This document shows positions 36,546 through 48,091 of a stretch of 64,000 nucleotides of DNA, piece after piece. Every line of letters starts with the position of its first letter. Within the stretch, counting starts at the first letter, position 1. Position numbers and translations under genes: made by a program. Under the pieces are notes generated by a model, which saw nothing but the letters and a program-made list of their open reading frames with translations, made no database searches and had not been told where the DNA came from. The DNA comes from Micromussa lordhowensis (Eukaryota > Cnidaria > Anthozoa > Scleractinia > Lobophylliidae). Location: NCBI GenBank assembly GCA_964020085.1, contig OZ026601.1, positions 3,884,401-3,948,400 of the forward strand, in the 5' to 3' direction.

Positions 36546-36551
36546 AATAAA
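36546..36551 (+). promoter_or_regulatory. Candidate polyadenylation signal of the 572-aa GPCR
   Basis: AATAAA in sense orientation 271 bp after the stop; another stands near 36946. Confidence 0.4.
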
Positions 36552-37675
36552 GGTTGATAAACATTTCACTCCTTAAAGACCTCATGTGACGTAGAGGATG
36601 TAGATAAACATATTTTTACTGTTCCAATAGTGATACTCGGCTGCCATTGTATTGCGATCTTGTTAAGATCTGTTAGCCCATGGATTGTTCTGTTTGCTGT
36701 CATATACGTCAAGTTGTCGTCTTTGATTCCGTAACCTTGACAACAGCGGTCACGTTACTTGTTTCAAAACGAGGCCCGACGCAAGATCTCTACAGAGAAA
36801 AACGGTTTTCAATCAAACGCATATTGCCATGAATATGTAGGCTATTCTGGAAGATCAGAACGGCTACAATGCACCCAGGTGGAATACAGCTCCTTCGAGC
36901 TTTAAGCAGAACAAAGGCCTGATGTTTTTCTTTACCGTGTAGAAATAAAGTTATCTATTGTACTCCATTCTCAGTACAATTAGCTCTTTCAAATCAAACT
37001 CATTTCCATGTCTCGTCTAGACAAACCAGACAAAAAGTAAACTCGGAAATTGCAAAATGACTTTCTTCGTTTTGAGAGTAAATAAGTTGACCGGAATCAC
37101 CAGTATATCTTATGCTCTTACTTCCCATAATGAGTATGCTGTTCTGACATGTTGATTTAGGTTATCCAAATACAAACGCAATTTAAATGCAGAAATACAA
37201 CTAATCAAACAAGTCAAATATAAGAGTTCTTTATTATCATGAATCTATTAGTTATCCTCAATCGCTAAAAAAATGATAAAGTTACCATACAAGAAAAGTA
37301 TCCTGTACTAATTGATGAAACCTTGCCCTCGGATGTTTACAGTCAAGATGGACCGCGCAAACGTGGCCGCCATCTTGGAAACGACAGCCGAGTGAATCCT
37401 GGGGAAGAGGTTGAAGCGCCTGCTCACATTCGCGGAGAAATAACAACTTCAACTTGGCATCAAACAAGTTTTACCATTCTAATATATCTGTATAAAACAA
37501 AGGTAGATATGAAGTTTCGTCCGTGAAGTTTCATTTTAGTCTAAAAATCATTTCTGTGTGTATCGAAACATTACAGTATTTCAATCAGTTGTATTTGTGG
37601 AGTTCTGATGGCAATAAAACCAGAGGGCTTCGGGCTGAAACTACAGCAAAACGTTAATGCCCAGAGGCCCGGGAT

Positions 37676-37791
37676 GTTCGAAAGGCGGATAACGCTATCC
37701 ACCGGAAAAATCATTAGCGTCGTTTGTTTTGTTAACACTTATCCACTGGATATCGATTTATCCGGTGGAGAGCGTTATCCAGCTTTCGAAC
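37676..37791. mobile_element. Small foldback MITE
   Basis: Left gttcgaaaggcggataacgc and right gcgttatccagctttcgaac are inverted copies; inner arms share tatccaccgg/ccggtgga. A related half lies at 61111-61200. Confidence 0.85.
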
Positions 37792-40019
37792 AAACGTGGC
37801 CAGTTCGGTCTCAGCTTTAATTTACAAGGTGTCGTCTTTGTCTGTGTTTGCCACGAGGCACCAACGGTCACGTAACTGGCTAATCGCATGACTATAGTCA
37901 CGCGTGTCACGCCACCTAATCTTCAAGCTTAAATAAACTAAATATTTCCCTACTTTCTATACATATACAATATTCGTGTCCAATATACTGTATAAACATA
38001 ACTACGTTTGTAAAAAGAAGTAATAAAACTGTTTTACTAGCGCGCGTTACACAAGTCAGTAGTTTTAAGTCATCAGGGCTGGATCGATGGAGGTTTGGCA
38101 AAGGGGCATGGAGCCCAAGGCTTTGCCCTTTTTGTAGCCGTCATTAAAATACCGATTTTCCTTTCGTTGGTGACCTTTTCTGCATTTTCTGTAACGCTGA
38201 ATATCTAACAGGCCTTTAACCTGAATTCTATGATTTGAAGAAATGGCCTTGACCATAGTTAATGGAGGGAAATGGTTAAGAAGCCCGGTAAACATCAAAG
38301 AAGCAAACAAACAGGCGAAGATTTATGTTGGAAGGTCCTTGACCCTGCACATCATAATCATAATGTTTCTATTGGTTAGTTGTATGAACTAACCAACAGA
38401 AGTAGCCACATAACCACCTAATAACACATAACCACCTTTCGTATTTTGACAGGTTTTGTGCAGTGTCAACCCCCAAATAGGCAAAAAAAAAAACATACAA
38501 CAAAGAACTTTACCAGATTTAGTTAACAATTTCCGCCTTTTAACTTATGCCTTGACGAGATGCAATGTCTCAAATCTCGAGTGATCTTGTGCCTCTATTC
38601 GAAAACGAGTATTCGTGCAAAAGCTTTCAGATGAAAATGTGTTTGATTAGCATGAAAATGAACCTGTAGGCGAAACACGAAGACTTGTTTTGACACAGAG
38701 GCAATTTAAGACAACTCGGAAATGGCCTGTTAAAGTTAAAAAGTTATCGGCTCCCATCTTTTAGATATAAAATGGAAATGACAACCGGGAATTAAATAGA
38801 TACGCTTGGATAAATGCAGATCTAACTGAATTAATTTAAGAGTAATGTTCACAAAATTTTAGTTCCAATACGGCGTATTTGTAAAAAAGAGAACTTGTGG
38901 TGAACACTTTCGCTTGAATGTACAACAACGGCGTTTTTCATATGAAACGATCTATATTAAAAATCTGTATATTGAATCGATACATGAAAATCATTACAAA
39001 ATCTATTTTCTTCCATTTTAAAAATTATTTTATATCACTATTTTCCAACAGTACAACTGACCAGGTGTAGCTGATGTTGCTGTGTAGCTGGTGTCACACA
39101 AATGTCTTTTCCAGAAGCTAACGTGACTGTCTAACGTGACACCATGGCAGCATGACGTCACAAGCCCACGTTGTAGTACGGGTTTTTAACGTCATTTTCG
39201 GGAAAGTATATGAAGAGGAGCCAAATTTTGCTTCATTGCGTGACAGCTTGGGCGCGAATAGTATTTTGAACATCGTCAAGAGCGAAACTATATTTTGTTT
39301 CCCCCTGAGCCCGACCCGACCGGGATAAATTTTTAGTCAGAGTGATTTTGGAATAACAAGCGACAACAATCGTATATTGTGTAAAACTAACCAACACCGT
39401 GTCTCTCTCAATGATCCTAACGTGCGTTTTCCCGCGCTTTCCACCGGTTACACGTTTTCCCGCGCTTACTACGTGCCACATGCATGTTACCTGCGGTTTT
39501 CCCGCGTTTTCTACCATCGTTCTAGGTCTGATTGGTTATCTCATTATTGGAAGTCACGCGATTGACTGTGCCTGACGTCGCTTTCAGTTTTACGACAGCT
39601 AATAGAAATGCAATCTGGAGCTTAACTATTGTACAAATTGAAAAAAGTTAAAAAAGCCAACATCGCTAACTCTGGTAGTTTGAGTGCTGTATCATGGTTC
39701 CCACATTTCAACCGGCATTACCGCATCAACATCAATTTTCAATGTGAACTCTTACGAGTTCATATCTGTGCCACTGACAGAGAAAACCGTCAACCTTAAA
39801 TAGCCTTTTTCTCATTTTGTTATTGCTATGATTAACTCGCAGTTGAAATGTGCGACGCAAAGTTAAGGCCATTGGAAATTTCAAAAAGCTAAGCGCTCGG
39901 CGGATCTTTGAATAATGTTAGGTTATACGCCGACTTGGTCGTATTAACTATTTATAACTATTTATAGATGTTCTTAGCGGTAAACAAATCTGTCAGGGTG
40001 GGGGACAGTGTACCATTTG

Positions 40020-41349
40020 TTACGATTCTTTGTACTTGGAAAATACCCATCGCTGGGACTCTCGTCCATCACAAGGGTTCATCACTGCATACTGGGTGCC
40101 TTCTGTTCCTCGATCCAAGCATTGACCTGTACTTGAATGCTTTATGAATCCCTAATAGAGAAAAGACAGAGAAAAGCTACCTTTAGTAAGGAGCATGAAT
40201 TTTCTACGTCCTGGTTCTAAATTATCGCATCCTTGTCTCGTTCTTTAGCTCAAATTTGTTCTGAAAGTCAACGAGATTTCTTGCTCATTTCAACGCTTCC
40301 AAAGCTTGGAGACACGTTGGCCTCCTGGTTAGCACGTTGGACTACGGATCGAGCGGTCCGGATTCGAGCCCCGACCAGGGGCATTGCGTTGTTGGGTAAG
40401 ACACTTTACTCTTCCCAGCTTCCGATTACTGCCGAGCGCGCGGTAATCAAATCAAATCGTTGAGCACAATTCAGACGACATAGTCGCAAGTTGGGAGAAG
40501 CCGCAGAACATTTGATTGACGGTAGCGAAAAACGCATTTGTCAGTTGAGCTTTGAATTTTAGACTTCGCATGTTATTAAAAAGCGCAGTAAGTTCCACCA
40601 CAGAAGAGTAACAGAAGAATGCTGTCGAGTGCAAACTCACGCTTTTCTTGTCGTGTTCCCATTTCTGATTGCCGCCCATGCCGTGACATTTAAGAATCTC
40701 CACAGGAGAACCAGCATACGACTTGGAAACGTCTAGACAATTTTCTTCCTCGAAAATCAGCTCGCCCCTTGAAGTCAAAATCAGCATCTAAAAACGGAGA
40801 AATAGTCGATTAAATTATATCACGAAGGGTTCATTGAATGCTGTATCAGACGTAGTGAATGCTTCTTAGTAATCAAAATTTTGGAGCTGAGGAGATGTAT
40901 TGAGTGGAGGTGGGGGAGGGGGGAGTTAAGGGAGGTGAAAGGAGGGAGGCTGAGAAATCCCTTGCAGTGCAATCTGCAATCAATTTGATTGATCACAATT
41001 AAACGCGAACAAACAGGAAACGTAGTTTGGTCGCCCGGAAACGAATTGACAAGAACGTGTCGTTCATACCAGGCTCTGCAGAGCGTCATAGAAAGCGGGT
41101 TCTAAGGACTTGTTTGTTTTTGCTTAAGTTAAGAATGGACATAATCTCAGACAAAACTCATCACAACTAAAGCAGAGGAAATCTGTTCATCAAATTCTCC
41201 CTCTACGTCAGTACAACCGCCGACCGGTTAGCTCAGTTGGTAGAGCACCGGACTGCCGTGCGGGAGGTCGCAGGTTCAAACCTCGACCGGACCAACACTC
41301 AGGGTCTTTAAATGACTGAGGAGAAAGTGCTGCCTTTGTAATGACATCT

Positions 41350-41387
<38 letters not shown>

Positions 41388-41579
41388 GATAAACCGTAGG
41401 CCCCGTCTCACAGTACTGGTGTGGGACGTTAAAGAACCCACACACTGTTCGAAAAGACTAGGGGACATTGTTCCCGGTGTGATGGCTTATCACTTATTCT
41501 GTTCTGGGGGCACCTGTATATTCCACTAGTCTCTCTAATACGATTGTGAACTGCGTGGCTGCAATTTGCGCCTATAAAT

Positions 41580-41620
<41 letters not shown>

Positions 41621-44600
41621 TTTGAGCGTCAGGATAAAAGCGCTATATAAATGCCGTATTTACTTTTATTTACAAGAAATGTACGAAGGTGCTACTAAGC
41701 TTCAAAATGAGAATTTGTACTTTGACTCAATGTACAACTTACAAACCTGATTTCCCCCTTGTCCGTGACAAACATATACTCCCATCCTTGCTGAGTGCTC
41801 GGGTTTAGCTCCAAGAGAATCCAGACAGTATCCACTGGCGGGATTTCGAACCTGTACAAACGGAAAACAACGCCGACGTTCTAATAGCGCTCTGTACTCG
41901 TGAATGATCGACCGTCATTTCAAAATTCTCATATGTTTTAATTGTCATTTTTGCTTGATGTAAATCGCCGTTGAATCTTTCAACAGTCGACAGAATTCCT
42001 TTAATTTCTTATTCGCTATACAGCGGATTTCAATTGAGTGTCGTAAAACAAGACCCAAGTAATTACTCTGGCCAATCACAAAGGACAAAGGACAAAGACG
42101 CGGGAAAACTTCTGCGAGCGAATCAATATTGGTTTTTCTCTTACTTCTGATTGGACGAAAAAGTGGCGCGAGTTTTCTAAGGCAGTCATACAAAACAAAT
42201 TGCTTTTCGACACTCAAATAAAAACTGTCCTATTTGGCGTTTGATTAAGTTTTTCCTCACCTCCCCACTAGCAGGCGGATTCAACTCCGGCATCTGAACA
42301 TCCGGGTACACGTTCTCTATGTACCATTTAAAGCTCTTGCATCCCAGCTTTTTTCTTAACTCTACGCGCTTGCTGATGTCTCCGTATTCCATGTTTCGAG
42401 CTTGCGGTTTCTTGTTGTAGTAAAGCTCTTTGTATTCGTCCATCCACACCTCCGCCAGCCGATTGAAGTTCTTGTTGAGCGTTTTCTCAACTCCATCCGG
42501 GAATTTGTACGGACTTGTGTACTTGCGGAACACGTGACCAACACGTGAGCATGGCACTATTTCCAGGCGTCCTCCACACATCCAGACCTGGCAAAGAACA
42601 CGATGCTAGCCCAATCAGCATTTCGTATACATGTACCGTTAAAAATGCCCAACTGTAACTCGCCAACTGTTTTGAGTGGATTGCTACAGAACTGCAATAG
42701 ACGTATTCGGCTAACGTGTTTACATCCTTGTTGCCACCCAATTCAGATCACGTGATGATTCATTTGGGAGGTTACAATTGTGCATGTTGCTACGCGTAAC
42801 TGCGTGCATGAGGGTACGTGCAAACAGAACAATTGTATCCTTCCAAATGAATCATCACGTGATCTGAATTGGGTGGCAACAAGGATGTAAACACGTTAGC
42901 CGAATACGTCTATTACGTAGTCATTCGCGATTTCTTCAATTTGTGTTTGCTTTCTTGTTAGGTTTAAGCCCCATGTTCTCCTAGATGTTTCCATGGTTAC
43001 CTCTCCGCTTCTCCCTCTCACTATTTAACTCCAAATAGAATCTAACATCGACCTTTTCAATCCTCTATCCCGCAACCCGCAACCAGCCACTAGTTTTCGC
43101 TCAATCCGGTCATCCCGCCCCACTCGAAACGTTTATCCCGATCCCGCCTGGTTAGAGTTGCAGTTCTCCGAGTACATCTGTAACGTGACTTTCCGTTTTC
43201 CGGCATCCCGTCATAAATTTTAAAACTATCCCGCATCCCAAACTGAGCAAATCCCGCCTAAGTATTTTCATCCCGCATCCCGCCATTAAAATTTCTTTCA
43301 TCCCGATCCCGCCTCCATTTTCACTCTTATCCCGCATCCCGCCAAACCTATGTTAGACCCTTTCCAAAGGACGCCATAATTTGTACTACTGAAGTTTTGT
43401 TTATATGCGTTATGCAAGATCTTACCCTGAAGGAAAGCTCGAGATTTTCTCCTCCCCAAATGTCCATCTCTTCATCATACGAACCAAGATCAAAGAAATA
43501 CTGTCTGTGGATGGAAAATAATCCGCCCGCCATTGTAGGAGTCCTGCAAGGGGAAGAAAGATAAGTAGACGGTGTGTTGTAAGCGCGAAAAGAAACCACA
43601 TTTTCTTCCTAAGGTCTTCTTCGTTGCAATTTCCAAGACTCAAGTAAACTTTTGGTAGCGGCTGCAAATTTATTTTGAGGTTCTAAAATGCTACATGAAG
43701 CAGGTTAAATAACACTCGGCAAGATAAACAATTAGATGTAGATGACGCTCAATGCAATTCCAAATTAATTCGAGCACTTTAATTTCATTCTTACCTGATT
43801 GGGTCTGTGTAGTCCTTTCGTAACCTCTGTTCTTCTGGGGGAATCCCCTTCCACTTAAAGAACAAATCCCAGCCAAACCCGCCTCTCTGGTCAGCGTTTG
43901 CTGATCCTTGGTACGCAAACGTGTCAGCATTTATAACCTCGATGGCAGGGCAGACCACATTGGAGCGTGATTCAGCTATTCGTCCCAAGAGAGGCTCCGC
44001 CCAGCCTGGGGTCGCCTCGCAATGCGAGTCAAGGAACGTAAGAACTTCACCTTTGGCGGCATGGGCACCTTTTAAGCGTGCACGTACCAGCCCCTCGCGT
44101 TTGGTGTTCCTTATCACAGTGACTTTACTCATTGTAGACACGTGATCGTCCAGTGGTTTACCAAGTCTCTCTGCAAAGAAAGTGTGACACTGTGCTGATC
44201 ATCCTGCAATAAAGAAGGGAGAATCCACGGGAGGCAGCTTGGCCGAGTGGTTAGGGCGCCAACCTGACTTAAAATCCGGAGGTCGCGGTTCAAGACCCAC
44301 TCTGACCAATTAGCTGGAGTTGTTTCTCGGCAGACCCTAGCTTGAGGTCTGTAATCCATTTCACACTGGGTATTTTTAGCATGCTACTTCCCCCCTGCGG
44401 ACAGTCACCTTCTCCCTGGGGTACATATCACTCTTGAGGTCCTAATAATAATGTGACTCTCTCACTGTGGTTGTTCCTTTTACTCCCATGGGTATTTGCG
44501 ATATATGTCAATCCCCCGAGGATCTTCCCACCTCGAGGAATGAACCATTAAGGGGGTTGGCAATTTTCTGGGGCATGAAATTCTTTTCCTGCCTTTAGGT

Positions 44601-47600
44601 TGTGTATGATTTTCTTTTGGTGGGCGATAGCTTCCGTAATGAAGTTGTTTTAAAATCAAACACTGGACCTTTTTAGTAGAAAGCACTTGTTCGATTATTT
44701 TGCCATGGCTTCCCTTGCATATTTTTTTCAGCAGTGTTTGCTCAAACACTATGCCCCTCCCTCCCCTCCCCTCAAAAAAAAACTATGATCTGTCCCTTAT
44801 ATTGCTTACCATCCTCGCTGAAGTCATCCACAACTATAACTCCACTCAGCAGTTCAGGCGGCGTTCTGTTGATGACACTGTGTACTGTGCGAAGGAGGAC
44901 AGACAGTCGCTCCTTGTGGAAGCAGATTATGACTGTGGTAGTTGGCAGCTTGCCTGGATATGTGTCATGTTTGGCTTTACAACTGTTTGAACAAGATTTA
45001 CAATGAATAAAGAACACACTCATGAGACACAATGTGCAGTTCCAGAAAATATCCATAATTCCCCTCCCTCCCATAGAAGAGATTGGAATTTCCTGGCCTG
45101 GTAAGTGGAGGGAGGAGGGGGTGGGGGGGTCTCTAAGACCAAAACAATTAAAAGGAAAATGCTACATAATTATGTTTTTATGTATTCTTTGAAGAAACAT
45201 CATTCAGTTTGGCTTACAGAAATGACAGATAATGTAAGAAATAACATACATGATTGTACGATCATAGCAACATTTGCATGACTTGTGAAGAATTCCATCT
45301 TTCAATGAGATTTGTATTTCTTTATATACTTTTATCATTTTGAAATAAAGCTGTCTCAATAAAAGTATTGTGCAACATATTTCATTTTTGCAGCTGGCCA
45401 TACAAATATTAAACAATTATTGGATGAGGTTTTTGTGATATCCAGAATAATCAAGGTCGAGGTAAGAGTTATCAGCCGAAGCCGAAGGCTGAGGCTGATA
45501 ACCCTTACCGAGACCTTGATTATTCTGGATATCACAAAAACCGAATCTAATAATTGTTTACATTGAACGAACGCAAAAACTTGGAAGTCATGTTTCTGCT
45601 TCTTCACTGACGGCAAGCAACACGAATCGCGCGAAGTTGACATGATTACCCTTGGAAATCATGCATTGTGCGCGCAACCTACAGATTATTCACTAATCTG
45701 TAGTTACAGATTAGTGAATAATCTGTAGGTTGCGTTGTTCCCCAGAATTAACAGTTGGCTTTTAGCCAATGAGAAGACAGATGGTAACTACAATGTATAA
45801 TACTATAGTTTAATTTTCATATTAATTCTTTAACGCTTATAGCTTTGAACAAAAATTTACTAGAATTTGTTACTGTATTTTGTAAAAGTAAAAGTCCTTT
45901 CTTTGTTTTATTATACTGAGAATGAAAAAAAGTATGAAAACTATACAAAAAAAATTGAGGGATAAACTTGTAAAGTTGCAGGTACAACTGGAAACTTCCT
46001 GAAGTCAAGTAGAATCTTAACTTCTTCTCAACATATTAAAATAACACTTTAAGACACTTTTGTTGAACACTTCCTGAAGTCTAGTAGAATTCTCTTTTCA
46101 ACATCTTAAAATAGCACTTTTATTAAATACGCTTTTGTTGGAGTAATTGTGTAGCAATAAAATGTTTTTTTTTTCTTCTTTTCTTGGCATAAAGTACAAA
46201 TGTATGAGTTCAGCAAATTTAATAAGACAGTGAAACAAACACCCATACTTCCTTATTAATTCCTTGAACTTAGATTTATTTACTTCTTGTTGTTTTATTA
46301 ATGTCTGGATATCTTCTAAAATGTCTTAGAGTATTGGTAAGTCTATGACCTAAGTTTCTGTCTCCTATTTGTCAGAAAACACTTTTATTGTTTCATTGTG
46401 TACTTTCAGAATGTTGGAAGCTTTGAACAAAAATAATAATCGCTACATGTACATGCATTGTCTTCATAATATTACATTCTCCAGTGACTGAATAACAAGT
46501 CAGGTGTATGCTCCCAGGTAGGGGTCCTAAATAGTTTAATTCTTCCTTTCGAGCAGAATAAATTATTCACTGCAAACAAAATAATTAGCTTCACAAACTC
46601 AAACCTAAGAATCTATTTTATTTCCATATAACCTTAAAAATACTGGACATATTTTCCTTTTCATATGAATTTTCATATAAACAAAAGTGACAAGGGTAAT
46701 TTTCAGTATGTAAAGCTCATAGAACATAAATTTTGAAACCTCTAATTAAGACTGACCACCCATGAATTGTAGCAATTTACCACTAAATAATCAAGTGTTT
46801 CTCTATAATCTAAGTCTATTGAAGACTTAACAATAAAACGAAGTTACCATTAAACTAAGATTCTTATCTGTACCTATCCTTAATTGCATGGAGCCAAAAT
46901 TGAAGAATGCCCGGAAGCAACAAAATTCTGGTGAAATACACATGGTTGAATGAGACGCAAAAGCAACATAAGGAAATATATTAGCTTACCTGTACAAGTT
47001 TGATTTTATATCGAAGATCGAAATGTTTTAATTTTGCACTGAAAGTGCATGGGCGAAAGAACGTCTGTTAAGTGTTTAATGTTTAATAAATACGCTGAGA
47101 GGAATAAAAACAGAAGTTTGTTTTGAAAATGGCATGAATTAAAACTTAGGTCGTGTATATAGCCAAGAACTTACCCGCCGCCTCTTACATCCTCTAAAGT
47201 TCTATCCAATGAAATTTTATCACTAAGGACCCAGTTGAATGAGTGATCACCAAACCGTTCTTCTGCAAGCTTTTTTTCTTGTTCGGACGTTAGATACGCT
47301 GGTTGACCGGCCTCTCCTAAACCACCTGGATTAGTTCGTTTAGCTAAGCTAGCATCATAAACTTCTCGAGCCTTTTTATTCGGAAGTACGTGCGCTAGAA
47401 CACTTACAGCTTTAGCAGCTCCACGAAGAAGCCCATCGCTATTCACGGGTTTCTCAGGAGCGTCTTTTTCCCAAGGATATTTAATGTGCTTTTGATGATC
47501 GACTGGCTGTAAAGGATACACTCCAGCCCCTTTCATATAATGGTGATTTTCGCTGTCCAAAACTACGGGAGCGTTCAACATAGTGAGTGATTCCCGCGTG

Positions 47601-47692
47601 ACTTCGCTATTAAACATAAGAACTAACACGGTCACCGAAAACCAGAATGTAGAAGTCACTACGATTATGTTGAAAATCCTTTTAGAAGACAT
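40020..47692 (-). CDS. Polypeptide N-acetylgalactosaminyltransferase B (eight coding exons, 631 aa)
   Basis: Golgi O-glycosylation enzyme, paralogue of the gene at 13987-27714. Exons: 47692-47175, 44982-44810, 44170-43795, 43543-43426, 42587-42261, 41851-41747, 40787-40641, 40151-40020; total 1896 bp, phases consistent, TAA stop. One membrane segment (about residues 8-27) is followed by a stem of about 150 residues, longer than in A. The GT-A domain shows DSH (278-280), WGGEN (385-389) and the metal His in RVGHVF (413). The usual HNEAWSTLL stretch reads HKERLSVLL here. The lectin domain has CLD in all three repeats (GYCLDSL, ENCLDVS, GQCLDRG), GGNQKW and SQRWVF. Exons 3 and 4 have exactly the same lengths (376 and 118 bp) as in A. 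The donor of exon 6 is the weaker GTTTGT; it is required by phase. Confidence 0.95.
40311..40424 (+). mobile_element. tRNA-derived SINE fragment
   Basis: Contains an A-box-like tggcctcctggttagcacg and a B box ggattcgagcc at tRNA spacing, then gggtaagacactttactctt, a tail word shared with 30803-30910. Cut off by the element at 40425. Lies in the last GALNT-B intron. Confidence 0.75.
40425..40590. repeat. Copy of the foldback element at 3092
   Basis: Matches the reverse complement of about 3092-3242 over its length: actgccgag...ggtaatcaa, catttgattgacggtagcga, ttgaattttaga, catgttatt. Confidence 0.75.
41219..41671 (+). mobile_element. Full-length tRNA-derived SINE
   Basis: Head has an A box (ttagctcagttggtagagca) and B box (ggttcaaacc) at tRNA spacing and a trailing ACCA, but its acceptor arms do not pair well. 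A body of about 330 bp ends in gtaaagcgctttgagcgtca and aagcgctatataaatgccgt, a 3' domain type common in invertebrate SINEs. Not a functional tRNA gene. Sits in a GALNT-B intron. Confidence 0.85.
42696..42914. mobile_element. Foldback element with near-perfect arms of about 85 bp
   Basis: Left aatagacgtattcggctaac and right gttagccgaatacgtctatt; arms stay near identical through cccaattcagatcacgtgat. The unique centre is about 50 bp. The arms contain CACGTG. Located in GALNT-B intron 4. Confidence 0.95.
43066..43345. repeat. Cluster of degenerate CCCGCATCCCGC repeats
   Basis: At least ten occurrences of tcccgcatcccgc-like words (also tcccgatcccgcc) interspersed with AT-rich spacers of irregular length. 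Not a simple tandem array; looks like a decayed repeat element. In GALNT-B intron 4. Confidence 0.7.
44231..44430 (+). mobile_element. tRNA-Leu/Ser-like SINE
   Basis: Head with A box (ttggccgagtggttagggcg) and B box (ggttcaagacc), followed by a body that includes gctggagttgtttctcggca. Belongs to a different family from those at 40311 and 41219. Right end is uncertain. In a GALNT-B intron. Confidence 0.7.
45411..45559. repeat. Near-perfect palindrome with GC pivot and AACAATTAT ends
   Basis: Arms run from aaacaattattggatgagg to its complement ending taataattgttt; inner arms gtgatatccagaataatcaa / ttgattattctggatatcac are exact. Pivot ccgaagccgaaggctgagg at about 45475. In GALNT-B intron 1. 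Confidence 0.95.
45673..45734. repeat. Short perfect hairpin
   Basis: cgcaacctacagattattca with its exact complement ending taggttgcg; the arms of about 29 bp are joined by only a few bases. Confidence 0.9.
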
Positions 47693-48091
47693 GATGAATA
47701 CTCTACAGCGTTGTTTGCGTTAGCGGTGTTTAAACACGATTTCAATGCCACGTCGTGTGGTTGCTCCCCGTCGAATGATATCAAATAATGTCCGAACGCG
47801 TTCCTACTTCTGCATTAGTATTCCTCCTTATTGAGATATCCTCCAAAGTTACTGGTACAGAGGAGCCATTAACCGCGTCGCCAAGCCACCCAAAGATTTG
47901 TTTATGGAATGAGGACAGAGTAAATGGGATTTAAACAGACAATCTCGGCGAAAGTGTCGAGAAACCGGAAAAGTGTCATAAACCAGAAGGCTTGGTAGCC
48001 CGGCCAAAAGCTTGGTATCCATGCCTCAATCGAATCGAACATGGCGGCTTGAGGGCACGTAGGTGCATGTGTGGAAACAGCCGAGTCCGAC
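47693..48091. promoter_or_regulatory. Putative bidirectional promoter of GALNT-B and FBXL4
   Basis: 399 bp separate the two divergent start codons. It includes an upstream ATG at 47788 opening a 48-codon frame, and ATGGCGGCTTGA just before the FBXL4 start. No TATA box seen. The function is inferred from geometry. Confidence 0.5.

Larger units (their letters stand above)
36276..40019. other. Intergenic region between convergent GPCR and GALNT-B
   Basis: Holds the 3'UTRs of both neighbours and no gene that I can recognise. Contains a foldback (37676-37791) and, at 39420-39515, three loose copies of a ttttcccgcgctt word that also builds the minisatellite in FBXL4. Confidence 0.6.

Noticed and set aside
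41219..41292. A functional tRNA gene
   Set aside because: A and B boxes are good, but acceptor and anticodon stems do not pair properly and a long SINE body follows.
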